In this document: positions 33,086 through 41,446 of the stretch, piece by piece | How the letters are laid out: the number at the start of each line of letters is the position of its first letter | Numbering within the stretch: position 1 is the first letter of the stretch | From: Roseinatronobacter sp052379845 | GTDB lineage: Bacteria; Pseudomonadota; Alphaproteobacteria; Rhodobacterales; Rhodobacteraceae | Direction: 5' to 3' (one strand) | NCBI GenBank assembly: GCA_052379845.1 | Contig: JBQTCF010000006.1 | DNA: 64,000 nucleotides | The notes under the pieces: model-generated | What the model saw: only the letters and a program-made list of their open reading frames with translations | What the model was told of the DNA's origin: nothing | The model's database searches: none | Program-made: the position numbers and the translations under genes

Positions 33086-34504
33086 TCAGTCCTCTTTTGG
33101 TGGATCATCTGCGCCCGCAGCGCGTTCCCATGCTGCGCGGTGGCGGTGCAGCAGTGCAAATGCCCCGGCGATCAGCGCCGCGAAAATTGCAAGCCCGGCA
33201 TATCCAAGCCCCTGCATCAGCGCGACAGCCACATAGCTGACCCACACGAAGCCATCGCCCATCGCGGTCAATTCGGTTCCGTTGGCGGGCTGTGCAATGC
33301 CTGCATCCACCGCAGCCAGCGTGAAGGTGCCAGAAAGTGCAGTTGCGATATAGAAGCCCAAAGTCAGCGTTACTGTCCCGATCACCACCATACGCACCAC
33401 ATTTCCCTGCACAATGGGCGCGGCCAAGGCCACGATGAAGGGAATGACCACAAGATCCGTGAACACCAGCACGCGGTTTCCCGGCAGCAGAACGGACAGG
33501 ATAATTGCCACAGGTATCAAGATCAGCGCGCTTGCCATGGCGGAGGGGTGCCCGATGACAATGCTTGAATCCAGCCCGATTGTGACCTTCCGCCCGCCAA
33601 GGCGGCGTTCCACGAACTGGCGCGCGCCATCGGTCACGGGGATTAACCCTTCCATCAGGATTTTCAGCACATAGGGCAGAAGCATCATGCCCGCCGCAAG
33701 GCTGACCCCGACAGCAAACGCACGCACGCCCGTTGTGACGGGATCATCCAGATCCCAAAACCCTATCCCGCCCAGACCAAGACCAAGGAAAAATCCCAGC
33801 ACTGTGGGGTCCCCCATTATACCAAGGCGGCGCGTCACCGTGTCGGCCGTGACGTCCAGACCGCGCAGGAACGGTATTTTTTCGATCACCCAATTCACGG
33901 CAATCGCAATTGGCAAGACCTGCACCGACAGGATGTGTGGCACCGACACGCCCGGAATGCCATAAAACCGCTGGACCGCACGGGCGCACCAGTCCGAAAA
34001 AAACAGTGAAAGCGCCGCAATCAGCGCCACAGTGCCCAGCCCCATGACAAGTGACCCGGTGGCCGCCATCACAAGCGCCCCGATCAGCGCAAAATGCCAG
34101 TAATTCCAGATATCCACATTCATGGTGCGCGTTACGCCCGTCAGCAACAGCGCAATATTCACCGCCAGCCCTATGGGAATAACCCATAGACCGACTTGCG
34201 ATCCGAATGCGATGGTCGCAGCCGTGGGCCAGCCCATATCGATGACGTTACGTTCAATTCCGGTGCGCGTGGCAATCGCCACCGCGACGTCGCCCAGCAC
34301 CGACCAGAACATGCCGATAACCAGAATGACACCAATAAACGCAATGCCCACGCTTAGCGCCGCGCGGGCGGCTTTTACAGGTTTGGTTCCGAAAACAAGC
34401 GCAAGGCAAAATATGACAACCGGCAGATATGCCATGCCATACAGGCCCTGTAATGCTGGGCCAAAGCTGAAGCCAAGGTCTGGACCAGTGAGAATGCCAT
34501 CCAT
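33086..34504 (-). CDS. PTS EIIC component, galactitol type
   Basis: 472 residues, very hydrophobic, with about ten membrane segments, matching GatC-like permeases. Recognisable segments: MGWPTAATIAFGSQVGLWVI, VNWVIEKIPFLRGLDVTADT, LGLGGIGFWDLDDPVTTGVR. It transports the polyol or sugar while EIIB phosphorylates it. First gene of the minus-strand operon EIIC-EIIA-EIIB-HPr/EI. Its promoter region shares the 415-bp gap with the acoABC-like operon. Galactitol is the type substrate of the family; arabitol, xylitol or another alditol is equally possible. Confidence 0.9.
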   Translation of the reverse strand: MDGILTGPDLGFSFGPALQGLYGMAYLPVVIFCLALVFGTKPVKAARAALSVGIAFIGVILVIGMFWSVLGDVAVAIATRTGIERNVIDMGWPTAATIAFGSQVGLWVIPIGLAVNIALLLTGVTRTMNVDIWNYWHFALIGALVMAATGSLVMGLGTVALIAALSLFFSDWCARAVQRFYGIPGVSVPHILSVQVLPIAIAVNWVIEKIPFLRGLDVTADTVTRRLGIMGDPTVLGFFLGLGLGGIGFWDLDDPVTTGVRAFAVGVSLAAGMMLLPYVLKILMEGLIPVTDGARQFVERRLGGRKVTIGLDSSIVIGHPSAMASALILIPVAIILSVLLPGNRVLVFTDLVVIPFIVALAAPIVQGNVVRMVVIGTVTLTLGFYIATALSGTFTLAAVDAGIAQPANGTELTAMGDGFVWVSYVAVALMQGLGYAGLAIFAALIAGAFALLHRHRAAWERAAGADDPPKED

Positions 34505-34567
34505 GCCGCGCTCCCGCCTTGTTGCATATCACCTTGTCCAGCCTGCCGGCAAAGTTTCAGCATTTTG

Positions 34568-34598
34568 AACATATGTTGATTGTATTTTACACATGTTG
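34568..34598. promoter_or_regulatory. Tandem palindromic operator sites in front of the PTS operon
   Basis: AACATATGTT (34568-34577), within TGAACATATGTTGA, and a second related site CACATGTT (34590-34597), spaced 20 bp apart by ATGTTG alignment. A -10-like TACAAT on the minus strand (34579-34584) lies between them, so binding would block the EIIC promoter. A third copy is at 34790. Best explained as sites for the SorC-family regulator at 38239. Confidence 0.5.
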
Positions 34599-34779
34599 CA
34601 TCAGCTTCGGGGCAAGATCAACAAATGATTGCGCCTAAGTGTGCACGCAGCCGCGCCCTGTGCAACAGTTTATTTTGTTTTTACCTTGGCCGTTACAAGG
34701 CGCTGCCCCATAATCTGGCCTGATGATGTGCGGATGCGTGGCACAGCTTGATGATGGCCAGAGGGTTTGAACTTAATTA

Positions 34780-34802
34780 TTGACGATATAACATTTGTTC
34801 AG
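34780..34802. promoter_or_regulatory. Promoter/operator in front of the acoABC-like operon
   Basis: TTGACG (34780-34785) resembles a -35 box, and the palindrome AACATTTGTT (34790-34799, extended to TAACATTTGTTCA) lies in the expected spacer before a weak TAGCTT. It matches the sites before the divergent PTS operon, consensus near TGAACATNTGTTCA. No gene is seen in the rest of the gap 34505-34919. Confidence 0.45.
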
Positions 34803-34919
34803 TAGCTTTCAGCCATATCTTGCAAAGATTTGCATTGAACCGCAGCGGTGATCTGCAAAACCGTTCTGTTTGCGCACTGTGTTGCGATGCAGGGTGACGA
34901 AAATGAAAGGGCTGTGAAC

Positions 34920-35939
34920 ATGTCTCGGGTGGTGCAGGCGGCGACAGGCAACCTTCCCTTCGCAATCAGGCAGTATGCGCCCGCGCAGCTGCGCGCGGCC
35001 CTGAAGAAAATGTATCTGATCCGCCGCTTTGAAGAAGGGGCAGAAGAAAGCTATGCGCGCGGTCTGATCCACGGCACGATGCATCTGTCCATCGGGCAGG
35101 AAGCGTCGGCGGTCGCGTCCTGTCTGGAACTTACAGATCAAGACAAAATTACATCCACCCATCGCGGCCATGGGCATTGCATCGCCAAAGGGGCAGATGT
35201 GGGCCGCATGTTCGCCGAGTTCTTTGGAAAGCAAACCGGCTATTGCCACGGGCGCGGTGGGTCGATGCATATTGCGGATGTCAAAACCGGCAATCTGGGG
35301 GCCAACGGGATTGTCGGGGGCGGGCTGCCAATTGCCGTGGGGGCCGCGCTGACGGCCAAACGGCAGGGCAAGCCCGATGTGACAGTGTGTTTTTTCGGGG
35401 ATGGGGCCAATAACGAAGGGGCCTTCCACGAAGCGCTGAACATGGCCAGCGTCTGGCAGTTGCCCGTTGTTTTCATTTGTGAAAACAACAAATACGGCAT
35501 GTCCACATCTGTGGAACGGTCCACGGCTGTTGCGCGAATATCGGACCGTGCGGCGGGCTATGCCATGCCGGGCGAAACTGTTGACGGCAACGACTTTTCT
35601 GCAGTTGCCCAGGCTGCGCATACAGCAATTGCGCGGGCGCGAAGCGGGCAGGGGCCAAGCCTGATTGAAAACCTGACCTACCGCATCAGGGGGCATTCCA
35701 AGTCTGATCGCAACCGCTACCGCACCAAGGACGAAATTGAAAGCTGGGTGGCAAAAGACCCGATCACCCGGTTTCGCGCCCAACTTGTCAGTCATGGCAT
35801 TCTGACCGATGAAGATGCAGCCGCCTTGCTGCGTCAGGCCGAGGCAGAGGTTGCCGCGGGTATCGAATTCGCCAAATCCAGCGCCGCGCCGGATGTAGCA
35901 GATGTAACACGCTATGTTCACGCCGAGGACGCGATATGA
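34920..35939 (+). CDS. Thiamine-diphosphate-dependent dehydrogenase E1 alpha subunit (AcoA-like)
   Basis: 339 residues. ThDP/Mg motif GDGANNEGAFHEALN ... ICENN is intact, as are HLSIGQEASAVAS, TSTHRGHGHCIAKGAD and the phosphorylation-loop region YRIRGHSKSDRNRYR. Such subunits decarboxylate a 2-oxo acid or cleave acetoin-like ketols with E1 beta. Met at 34920 is chosen (AAAGGG about 9 nt upstream); Met at 34887 is possible. It overlaps E1 beta by 4 bp. With an E2 of the acetoin type downstream it is closer to acetoin dehydrogenase than to pyruvate dehydrogenase, but the adjoining PTS suggests a ketol made from an alditol. Confidence 0.88.
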   Translation: MSRVVQAATGNLPFAIRQYAPAQLRAALKKMYLIRRFEEGAEESYARGLIHGTMHLSIGQEASAVASCLELTDQDKITSTHRGHGHCIAKGADVGRMFAEFFGKQTGYCHGRGGSMHIADVKTGNLGANGIVGGGLPIAVGAALTAKRQGKPDVTVCFFGDGANNEGAFHEALNMASVWQLPVVFICENNKYGMSTSVERSTAVARISDRAAGYAMPGETVDGNDFSAVAQAAHTAIARARSGQGPSLIENLTYRIRGHSKSDRNRYRTKDEIESWVAKDPITRFRAQLVSHGILTDEDAAALLRQAEAEVAAGIEFAKSSAAPDVADVTRYVHAEDAI

Positions 35940-36943
35940 ACGCGCCCGCACATCCCTCGCGCACGCTAAGTTTCGCAGAAGCCCTGCGCGAGGCCATGGC
36001 ACTTGCGCTGGAAAGCGACCCGAATGTGGTGCTGATGGGCGAAGATATTGGCGTTTATGGCGGCGCGTTTCAGGTAACCGGCGATCTGATTGACCGTTTC
36101 GGGCCTGACCGGGTGATGGACACGCCAATCTCGGAACTGGGGGGGGCCGGTGTGGCGGTTGGGGCGGCACTGACTGGCCTGCGCCCGATTTACGAGTTTC
36201 AGTTTTCCGACTTTGCGGCGCTTGCGATGGAACAGATTGTCAATCAGGCCGCGAAGATGCGCTTCATGCTGGGCGGGGAGGCGTCAGTGCCGCTGGTGTT
36301 TCGTATGCCTTCTGGGTCGGGCACGGGGGCAGCTGCACAGCATAGTCAAAGCTTCGAGGCGTGGTTTGGCCATGTGCCGGGCCTGAAGGTCGTGCAGCCG
36401 TCAACACCGCATGACGCCAAAGGGTTGCTGCTGGCCGCTTTGGCCGACCCTGATCCGGTGATCATTTTCGAACATAAGCTGCTTTACAAAATGAAGGGCA
36501 ATGTTCCTGCGGGCCATTACACAATTCCCATCGGAAAGGCCGAAATCCGGCGCGCGGGAACGGATGTCACCATTATTGCAGGTGCGATCATGGTGCATCG
36601 TGCCCTGGAAGCGGCGGAAATACTGGCCGCTGACGGTATCAGCGCCGAGGTGATCGACCTTCGGTCTGTGCGCCCTATTGACAGCGCCACGATCATTGCA
36701 TCGGTCTGCAAGACCGGGCGCGCGCTATGTGTCTTTGAAGGCGTGCGCACATTGGGGCTGGGGGCCGAAATCAGTGCATTGATTGCCGAAAGCGACGCGT
36801 TTGATTATCTGGAAGCCCCTGTCCTTCGCCTTGGGGGGGCCGAAGCGCCCATCCCCTACAACCCTGACCTTGAACGCGCGGCTGTGCCGCAAGTTGACGG
36901 GATTGAGCGCGCAGTGCGTAAATTGGTCGGGGGCGCGGTTTGA
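35936..36943 (+). CDS. Thiamine-diphosphate-dependent dehydrogenase E1 beta subunit (AcoB-like)
   Basis: 335 residues, the normal size of 2-oxo acid/acetoin dehydrogenase E1 beta. Family blocks: EALREAMALALESDPNVVLM then GEDIGVYGGAFQVT, FGPDRVMDTPISE, VPLVFRMPSGSGTGAAAQHS, GLKVVQPSTPHDAKGLL and AEVIDLRSVRPID. Forms an alpha2beta2 tetramer with the product of the overlapping upstream gene. The E2 gene starts 2 bp after its stop. No E3 (dihydrolipoamide dehydrogenase) gene is in the cluster, so a housekeeping E3 must be shared. Confidence 0.92.
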   Translation: MNAPAHPSRTLSFAEALREAMALALESDPNVVLMGEDIGVYGGAFQVTGDLIDRFGPDRVMDTPISELGGAGVAVGAALTGLRPIYEFQFSDFAALAMEQIVNQAAKMRFMLGGEASVPLVFRMPSGSGTGAAAQHSQSFEAWFGHVPGLKVVQPSTPHDAKGLLLAALADPDPVIIFEHKLLYKMKGNVPAGHYTIPIGKAEIRRAGTDVTIIAGAIMVHRALEAAEILAADGISAEVIDLRSVRPIDSATIIASVCKTGRALCVFEGVRTLGLGAEISALIAESDAFDYLEAPVLRLGGAEAPIPYNPDLERAAVPQVDGIERAVRKLVGGAV

Positions 36944-36944
36944 C

Positions 36945-38213
36945 ATGCCCACCGAAGTGATCCTGCCCAAGGTCGATATGGACATGACTGCGGGCACCCT
37001 GTCGGTCTGGCATGTCGCAGAAGGACAGTTCGTGGCGAAAGGGGCGCCCTTGTTCGACATTGAAACCGACAAGTCCGCAATGGAAGTGGAAAGCCCCGCG
37101 TCCGGTCACGTTCACAACATGGTCGCCCCGGGCCAAAGCGTCGCGGTGGGGGCGCCAGTTGCGTGGATTTATGCACCAGATGAAGCGGTAACCGCCCCCC
37201 CGGCCAGCGCTGCGCCTGCTGCCGCAACCCGCTTGCAGCAGCCTCGCCCCGCCGCGCCACCCCCGTCGGGCATGCCCCAGGATCCGCGTGTGCGTGCCAC
37301 ACCCGCTGCACGACAGTTGGCCCATAAAACGGGGGTTGATTTGCGACATGTCGCTGGTAGTGGCCCGAAGGGGCGGGTGCAACGTGGCGATATCGCCAAT
37401 CGCGCGCCTGCGCTGTCACAAGGGGGGGGGGCTGTGCCTTCTGACTGGTCCGCCCAATCAGGTGACCTGCATGTGACCAGACGCGCGGGGCGCGATACTG
37501 CGCCACTGTTCCTGATCCATGGCTTCGCAGCAGAGCAGACAGGCTGGGCACCGTTGGAACGCGCGCTTCCAAAGGACCAGCCATTGCTGCGACTGGATTT
37601 GCCCAGCCATGGCAAATCGCCCCGCCGCAGCCTGCGCAGCTTTGCGGAACTGGCGCGCGCAGTTGTCGCCGCGTTTGATGCAAGCGGCACAGAGCAGGTT
37701 CATTTGGTTGGCCACTCGCTGGGGGGGGCGTTGGCGCTGGCGCTGGCGGATATCCGGCCACGCAAGGTTGCAAGCCTTACGCTGATCGCACCCGCGGGGC
37801 TTGGGCCGGAAATTGACGCGCCGGTATTGAGGGGAATCGCGCGCGCCAGCCGCGCGGAAAGCCTGCTGCCATGGCTTCGGTGTCTGACCGCCGATCCTGA
37901 AGGGCTGGGCGAGGACTACGCCCGCGCGGCCCTGCGCGGACGCCTTGATCCGCAGTTGCGCGCGGCCCAGCTGGAACTGGCAGGCGCGCTTTTCCCCGAT
38001 GATGTGCAGGCCTTCGACCTGACCGCCGCCTTGCGCCGGGTGCGCGTGCCCACCGCCCTTGTCTGGGGGCGCGCGGACCGTATTATTCCATGGCGTCACG
38101 CCCTTGCGGCGCGCGGTGACATGGCGCTGCATTTGTTGCCCGACTGCGGGCATATTCCGCATGTTGACACCCCCGAAACCGTGGCAGGCATTCTGGCCCG
38201 GCAGTTGGCGTAA
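36945..38213 (+). CDS. Dehydrogenase E2 component: lipoyl domain, E3-binding domain and alpha/beta hydrolase (AcoC-like)
   Basis: 422 residues in three parts. Lipoyl domain 1-80 with lipoylated K43 (DIETDKSAMEVESPASG). A Pro/Ala linker is followed by a peripheral-subunit-binding domain near 108-148 (RATPAARQLAHKTGVDLRHV). Instead of the usual acyltransferase there is an alpha/beta hydrolase domain from about 165: LFLIHGFAAEQTGW, nucleophile in LVGHSLGGALAL, Asp in LVWGRADRII, His in LPDCGHIPHVDTP. This is the known architecture of AcoC from acetoin dehydrogenases. A run of ten G (37422-37431) encodes GGG in the linker between the last two parts. The following regulator gene starts about 25 bp later. 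Confidence 0.9.
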   Translation: MPTEVILPKVDMDMTAGTLSVWHVAEGQFVAKGAPLFDIETDKSAMEVESPASGHVHNMVAPGQSVAVGAPVAWIYAPDEAVTAPPASAAPAAATRLQQPRPAAPPPSGMPQDPRVRATPAARQLAHKTGVDLRHVAGSGPKGRVQRGDIANRAPALSQGGGAVPSDWSAQSGDLHVTRRAGRDTAPLFLIHGFAAEQTGWAPLERALPKDQPLLRLDLPSHGKSPRRSLRSFAELARAVVAAFDASGTEQVHLVGHSLGGALALALADIRPRKVASLTLIAPAGLGPEIDAPVLRGIARASRAESLLPWLRCLTADPEGLGEDYARAALRGRLDPQLRAAQLELAGALFPDDVQAFDLTAALRRVRVPTALVWGRADRIIPWRHALAARGDMALHLLPDCGHIPHVDTPETVAGILARQLA

Positions 38214-38238
38214 TTATTCGCTTGCCCGGCGCGGCGGG

Positions 38239-39243
38239 ATGCTGAAATGTGCGGATATGACCAAGGAAAACACACCCGCCCGGACCTTTGCCGAAATGCT
38301 GCCCCAAACTGACGTAGATCGCCTGCGGGCGCGCGCGGTATGGCTTTATTTTGTGGAGGGGCGCACCCAAAGCGATGTCGCAACCTTGCTGGGATTGAAC
38401 CGCGTGGCGGTTGTGCGGCTTCTGGCGGATGCGCGCCGCAGAAATGAAGTGCGGATCACCGTGTCCGCGCCCCTTGCAGAGTTGGTGAAAGTGGAACGCG
38501 CGTTGGAAGAACGCTTCGCCATCAATCACGTCATTGCTGCGCCAGTGTCCGATCCGACCGCCGACCCGGTAAAGGTGATTGCAGCGGCAGCGGGCGCCTT
38601 CATCAACCGCACCATGCAATCGGGTATGTCGGTCGGTGTGGGCTGGGGGCAGACCCTCTATAACACACTGCCATTCATCGCGGGCCGCACACTGGACGAT
38701 TTTCGTGTGGTGTCGTTGTTGGGCGGAATCTCTGCAGCGCGGCGGTTCAACCCGGCGGAGTTTGCATGGCAATTCGCACAATTGTTTCAGGGCGACGGTT
38801 TTCTTATTCCTGCCCCGGCGCTGGTGGACAGTGCGGAAACCAAACATGCCTTGTTGGAACGCTGCGGATTGGCCGAAATATTCCAGATGGCCGACCATCT
38901 GGACATGGTGCTGGTCTCGGTGGGGGGGATATCGACGATAACGACATCCTACAGGCTGGGCCACCTGTCTGAACCCGAACGCCGGTCCTTGGTGGATGCG
39001 GGTGCTGTGGGCGATGTGCTGTATAATTTCATCGATGCGCACGGCCGGTTGGTGGACAATCAGGTGAACGGACGCGCGATTTCGGTTGATCTGCCGCAGT
39101 TGCGCAAAACCCCGGAACGGGTTTTGGTGTCGGGTGGGCCCGAAAAGATCAGGGCGCTTCTGGGGGCGATAAAGGTGCTGGAACCGACCGTTCTGATTAC
39201 CGATGAGGTGAGCGCGCGGGCCTTGCTGGAACAGCAGAACTAG
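38239..39243 (+). CDS. SorC-family (DeoR-like sugar-binding) transcriptional regulator
   Basis: 334 residues from Met 38239, or 328 from MTKEN at 38257. N-terminal HTH (RARAVWLYFVEGRTQSDVAT, LLGLNRVAVVRLLADARRR) and a C-terminal sugar-phosphate-binding domain with VGVGWGQTLYNTLP, LLGGISAARRFNPAEFAWQF and LVSVGGISTITTSYRLGHLS, the SorC-family pattern. Last gene of the acoABC-like operon, about 25 bp after E2. It most likely represses both this operon and the divergent PTS through the palindromes at 34568-34598 and 34790-34799, responding to the phosphorylated polyol or ketol. Its stop codon overlaps the converging ureG stop. Confidence 0.9.
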   Translation: MLKCADMTKENTPARTFAEMLPQTDVDRLRARAVWLYFVEGRTQSDVATLLGLNRVAVVRLLADARRRNEVRITVSAPLAELVKVERALEERFAINHVIAAPVSDPTADPVKVIAAAAGAFINRTMQSGMSVGVGWGQTLYNTLPFIAGRTLDDFRVVSLLGGISAARRFNPAEFAWQFAQLFQGDGFLIPAPALVDSAETKHALLERCGLAEIFQMADHLDMVLVSVGGISTITTSYRLGHLSEPERRSLVDAGAVGDVLYNFIDAHGRLVDNQVNGRAISVDLPQLRKTPERVLVSGGPEKIRALLGAIKVLEPTVLITDEVSARALLEQQN

Positions 39244-39929
39244 GTTTTGCCGCCTGCATTGGCAGTCATGCGCCCCAATCCGGCGCTGTGCTGTTGCGCG
39301 TGCAGTGTCAGACCCCCTTCGCGTTCAAGAAACGCGATGACCGCATCAACGCCTTGCCCCTGTTTCAAGCAGGCAAGGACATAGGGCAGGTGGCCGCGCG
39401 CGCGCCGCGTGTCCTGTTCCAGCAACACTGGATCAACGCCCACATGGGGGGCAAGGTCAATCTTGTTGACGACCAGCATATCGGATTTTGTGACCCCCGG
39501 TCCGCGCTTGCGCGGAATATCCTGCCCTGCGGCAGTGTCGATGACATAGATGGTGATGTCGGCCAGTTCGGGCGAAAAGGTCGCGGCCAGATTGTCGCCG
39601 CCAGATTCGATAAGGATCAGGTCCAGATCGGGGAAGCAACTGTTCAGGTCGGCGATGGCAGCAAGGTTGATGCTGGCATCTTCGCGGATGGCAGTATGCG
39701 GGCAACCGCCGGTCTCTACGCCCCGAATGCGGTCCGAGGGAAGCACCTGTGCACGCACCAGCGCGTCGGCATCTTCGCGGGTGTAGATGTCATTGGTGAT
39801 GACCGCCATGGAACAGCGCGGCGCAAGGGCGCGCGCCAGATGTTCCGTCAGGGTGGTTTTCCCCGCCCCGACGGGGCCGCCGATACCCACGCGCAACGGG
39901 CCGTGCATGTTGGAAGGCGTTGTGTTCAT
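39240..39929 (-). CDS. ureG: Urease accessory GTPase UreG
   Basis: 229 residues. P-loop GIGGPVGAGKTTLTE, metal-binding Cys-Pro-His in GVETGGCPHTAIRED, switch segment LILIESGGDNLAATFSPELA, and the guanine-specificity NKID (VVNKIDLAPHVG). UreG hydrolyses GTP while the UreDFG complex delivers nickel from UreE to apo-urease. Last gene of the ureDABC-orf-EFG operon; it starts 4 bp inside the ureF end (ATGA). Its stop overlaps the converging SorC gene by a few bases. Confidence 0.95.
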   Translation of the reverse strand: MNTTPSNMHGPLRVGIGGPVGAGKTTLTEHLARALAPRCSMAVITNDIYTREDADALVRAQVLPSDRIRGVETGGCPHTAIREDASINLAAIADLNSCFPDLDLILIESGGDNLAATFSPELADITIYVIDTAAGQDIPRKRGPGVTKSDMLVVNKIDLAPHVGVDPVLLEQDTRRARGHLPYVLACLKQGQGVDAVIAFLEREGGLTLHAQQHSAGLGRMTANAGGKT

Positions 39930-40564
39930 GTCCGGTATAGCCTTGTTTCTTTGGTTTCGTGTCGCATTGCAGCCAGATCGGCGGCAAGGCAGGAATTCGC
40001 CAATGCGTCCAGCTCTGCCGTTTCGGCACGGCTGGCAACGGATATGATGATTGCCAGAAGATCGGCCAGCACCTTTTGGCCCGCAGTTTGGCCAAGGGGA
40101 ATATGTTTCACGCCCATGGTGACAAGGTTACTGGAAAATGCCTGTAGATACAGGGCGATCACATCGGCGGCGGGCAGGTCCAGCGGGCGGGCCGCTTCCG
40201 CCACAGCCAGCGGCAAAGCCCGTGCGGGGCGCGGCGTGCCGGTCATGGTGCCAAGCGTTCGCGTGAAGGACGCGCCTTGTTCGCGCGCTTCCTGCAGGCG
40301 CTCCGCGCAGGGTTGCAGCGCTGTGCAAAGCGCGTCCAGCGCGTCCGTATCGGCCCCGTCGCGCAAGGCGTGGGCCATAAGAACCGCGTCTTGCCAGCCG
40401 GTGCCGAATTGCACCACATCGGCCAGCCAGTCGCGCAGGCTGTCCGCGTCATGCACGCAGCCATCGGCAATGACCTGTTCCAACCCGTGGCTATAGGCAA
40501 AGGCCCCGGTCGGGAATGCGGGGGACAGCCATTGAACAAGGGTCAGCGCGGCGGGTGACAGCAT
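39926..40564 (-). CDS. ureF: Urease accessory protein UreF
   Basis: 212 residues, mainly helical. N-terminal LVQWLSPAFPTGAFAYSHGL is the conserved UreF opening, and VMLAHALRDG- and FTRTLGTMTG-type helices follow. It bridges UreD-urease and UreG during nickel insertion and acts as a GTPase checkpoint. Two bases separate its start from the ureE stop, and its end overlaps ureG. Confidence 0.92.
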   Translation of the reverse strand: MLSPAALTLVQWLSPAFPTGAFAYSHGLEQVIADGCVHDADSLRDWLADVVQFGTGWQDAVLMAHALRDGADTDALDALCTALQPCAERLQEAREQGASFTRTLGTMTGTPRPARALPLAVAEAARPLDLPAADVIALYLQAFSSNLVTMGVKHIPLGQTAGQKVLADLLAIIISVASRAETAELDALANSCLAADLAAMRHETKETRLYRT

Positions 40565-40566
40565 GG

Positions 40567-41061
40567 TCAGGCGTGCGTGTGATGGTGATGGCTGTGGCTA
40601 TGGGCCGTTTCAGGCCCATGCGAATGGCCCATGGTGCGGCCATGGCCATAGGCGCCCCCTTCGGGGGTGAAGGGGCCACTGACGGGGCGCAGGCTGGCGC
40701 CGAGCTGGCTTAACATGGCTTCGATCACATGGTCACGCCGGATCAGCAGGCGGGAGGCTTCGATCTGGCAGGGAGTGTGGCGGTTGCCGATATGCCATGC
40801 AAGGCGGGGCAAGTCGCCCGTCACCTCGATCAGCGGTTCATCAGCGGCGACGATTTCCAGCAGGGTGCCGTCTGTCAGCTCGAACCCCCAATAGGCATCC
40901 AGATTGGTGACTTCGGGCAGGTTGACCATGAAGCCGCGCCCTTCGGCGGTGGTCAGGCGTTTGCGCCGGATCATGCGGGCGTCATAATCCAGAATAACCG
41001 ACCCGTCACAGCGGTCGGGGCGGGTTTTCAGAAGCCGGTTCAGGGGGGGCAGATCGGTCAT
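40567..41061 (-). CDS. ureE: Urease accessory nickel chaperone UreE
   Basis: 164 residues. The N-terminal peptide-binding domain (DARMIRRKRLTTAEGRGFMV) and the metal-binding domain with WHIGNRHTPCQIE and RRDHVIEAMLSQLGA are present. The C-terminus is histidine-rich, ending HSHSHHHHTHA preceded by GHGRTMGHSHGPETAHS, suitable for storing nickel. It hands nickel to UreG. Its ATG overlaps the stop of the small gene upstream by 4 bp. Confidence 0.95.
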   Translation of the reverse strand: MTDLPPLNRLLKTRPDRCDGSVILDYDARMIRRKRLTTAEGRGFMVNLPEVTNLDAYWGFELTDGTLLEIVAADEPLIEVTGDLPRLAWHIGNRHTPCQIEASRLLIRRDHVIEAMLSQLGASLRPVSGPFTPEGGAYGHGRTMGHSHGPETAHSHSHHHHTHA

Positions 41062-41291
41062 TTTGCACCTGTGTGGAAAATATCGCGGTAAACATGGGCC
41101 GCCAGAGTGCGCCGCGACAGGCCCATGGCGGCAAGCGCGCCATCGGGCAGGCGGTCAAGGCGCGCGAATTCGGCTTCGCGCGCGCTGCGGCCAAGGGACG
41201 GGTTGCAGCCGAAACCCGTTGCGGCCAGAAAACAGTCCAGCCGGCGGGATTGGCGCGGGCTAAGATTGGAATTTGCCGGTCGTTGTCGCAT
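41058..41291 (-). CDS. Small protein in the urease operon with a DUF1127-like C-terminus
   Basis: 77 residues lying between ureC and ureE. The start at 41291 follows GGAGGGTGAA; a longer frame to 41447 is unlikely. The end, EFARLDRLPDGALAAMGLSR then RTLAAHVYRDIF, resembles the DUF1127 (YjiS-like) motif of small arginine-rich proteins, in which LSDRELADIGLSR is typical. The first half (SPRQSRRLDCFLAATGFGCN) contains two cysteines. Overlaps ureE by 4 bp, so it is co-translated with it. A role in urease assembly or regulation is possible but nothing in the sequence proves it. Confidence 0.65.
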   Translation of the reverse strand: MRQRPANSNLSPRQSRRLDCFLAATGFGCNPSLGRSAREAEFARLDRLPDGALAAMGLSRRTLAAHVYRDIFHTGAK

Positions 41292-41446
41292 TTCACCCTC
41301 CGTCAGGTAGAAACACTCCTCCCACCGGCAGACACTATCACAGCGGGCCGTAAAATTCTTATGAACACTGCGTGCGCTATGCCGCGCTGCGGCATTTTCT
41401 GGGCGAGTGTTGCACTGCTGCGCCAGAGCTGCATGAAACATGGGCA

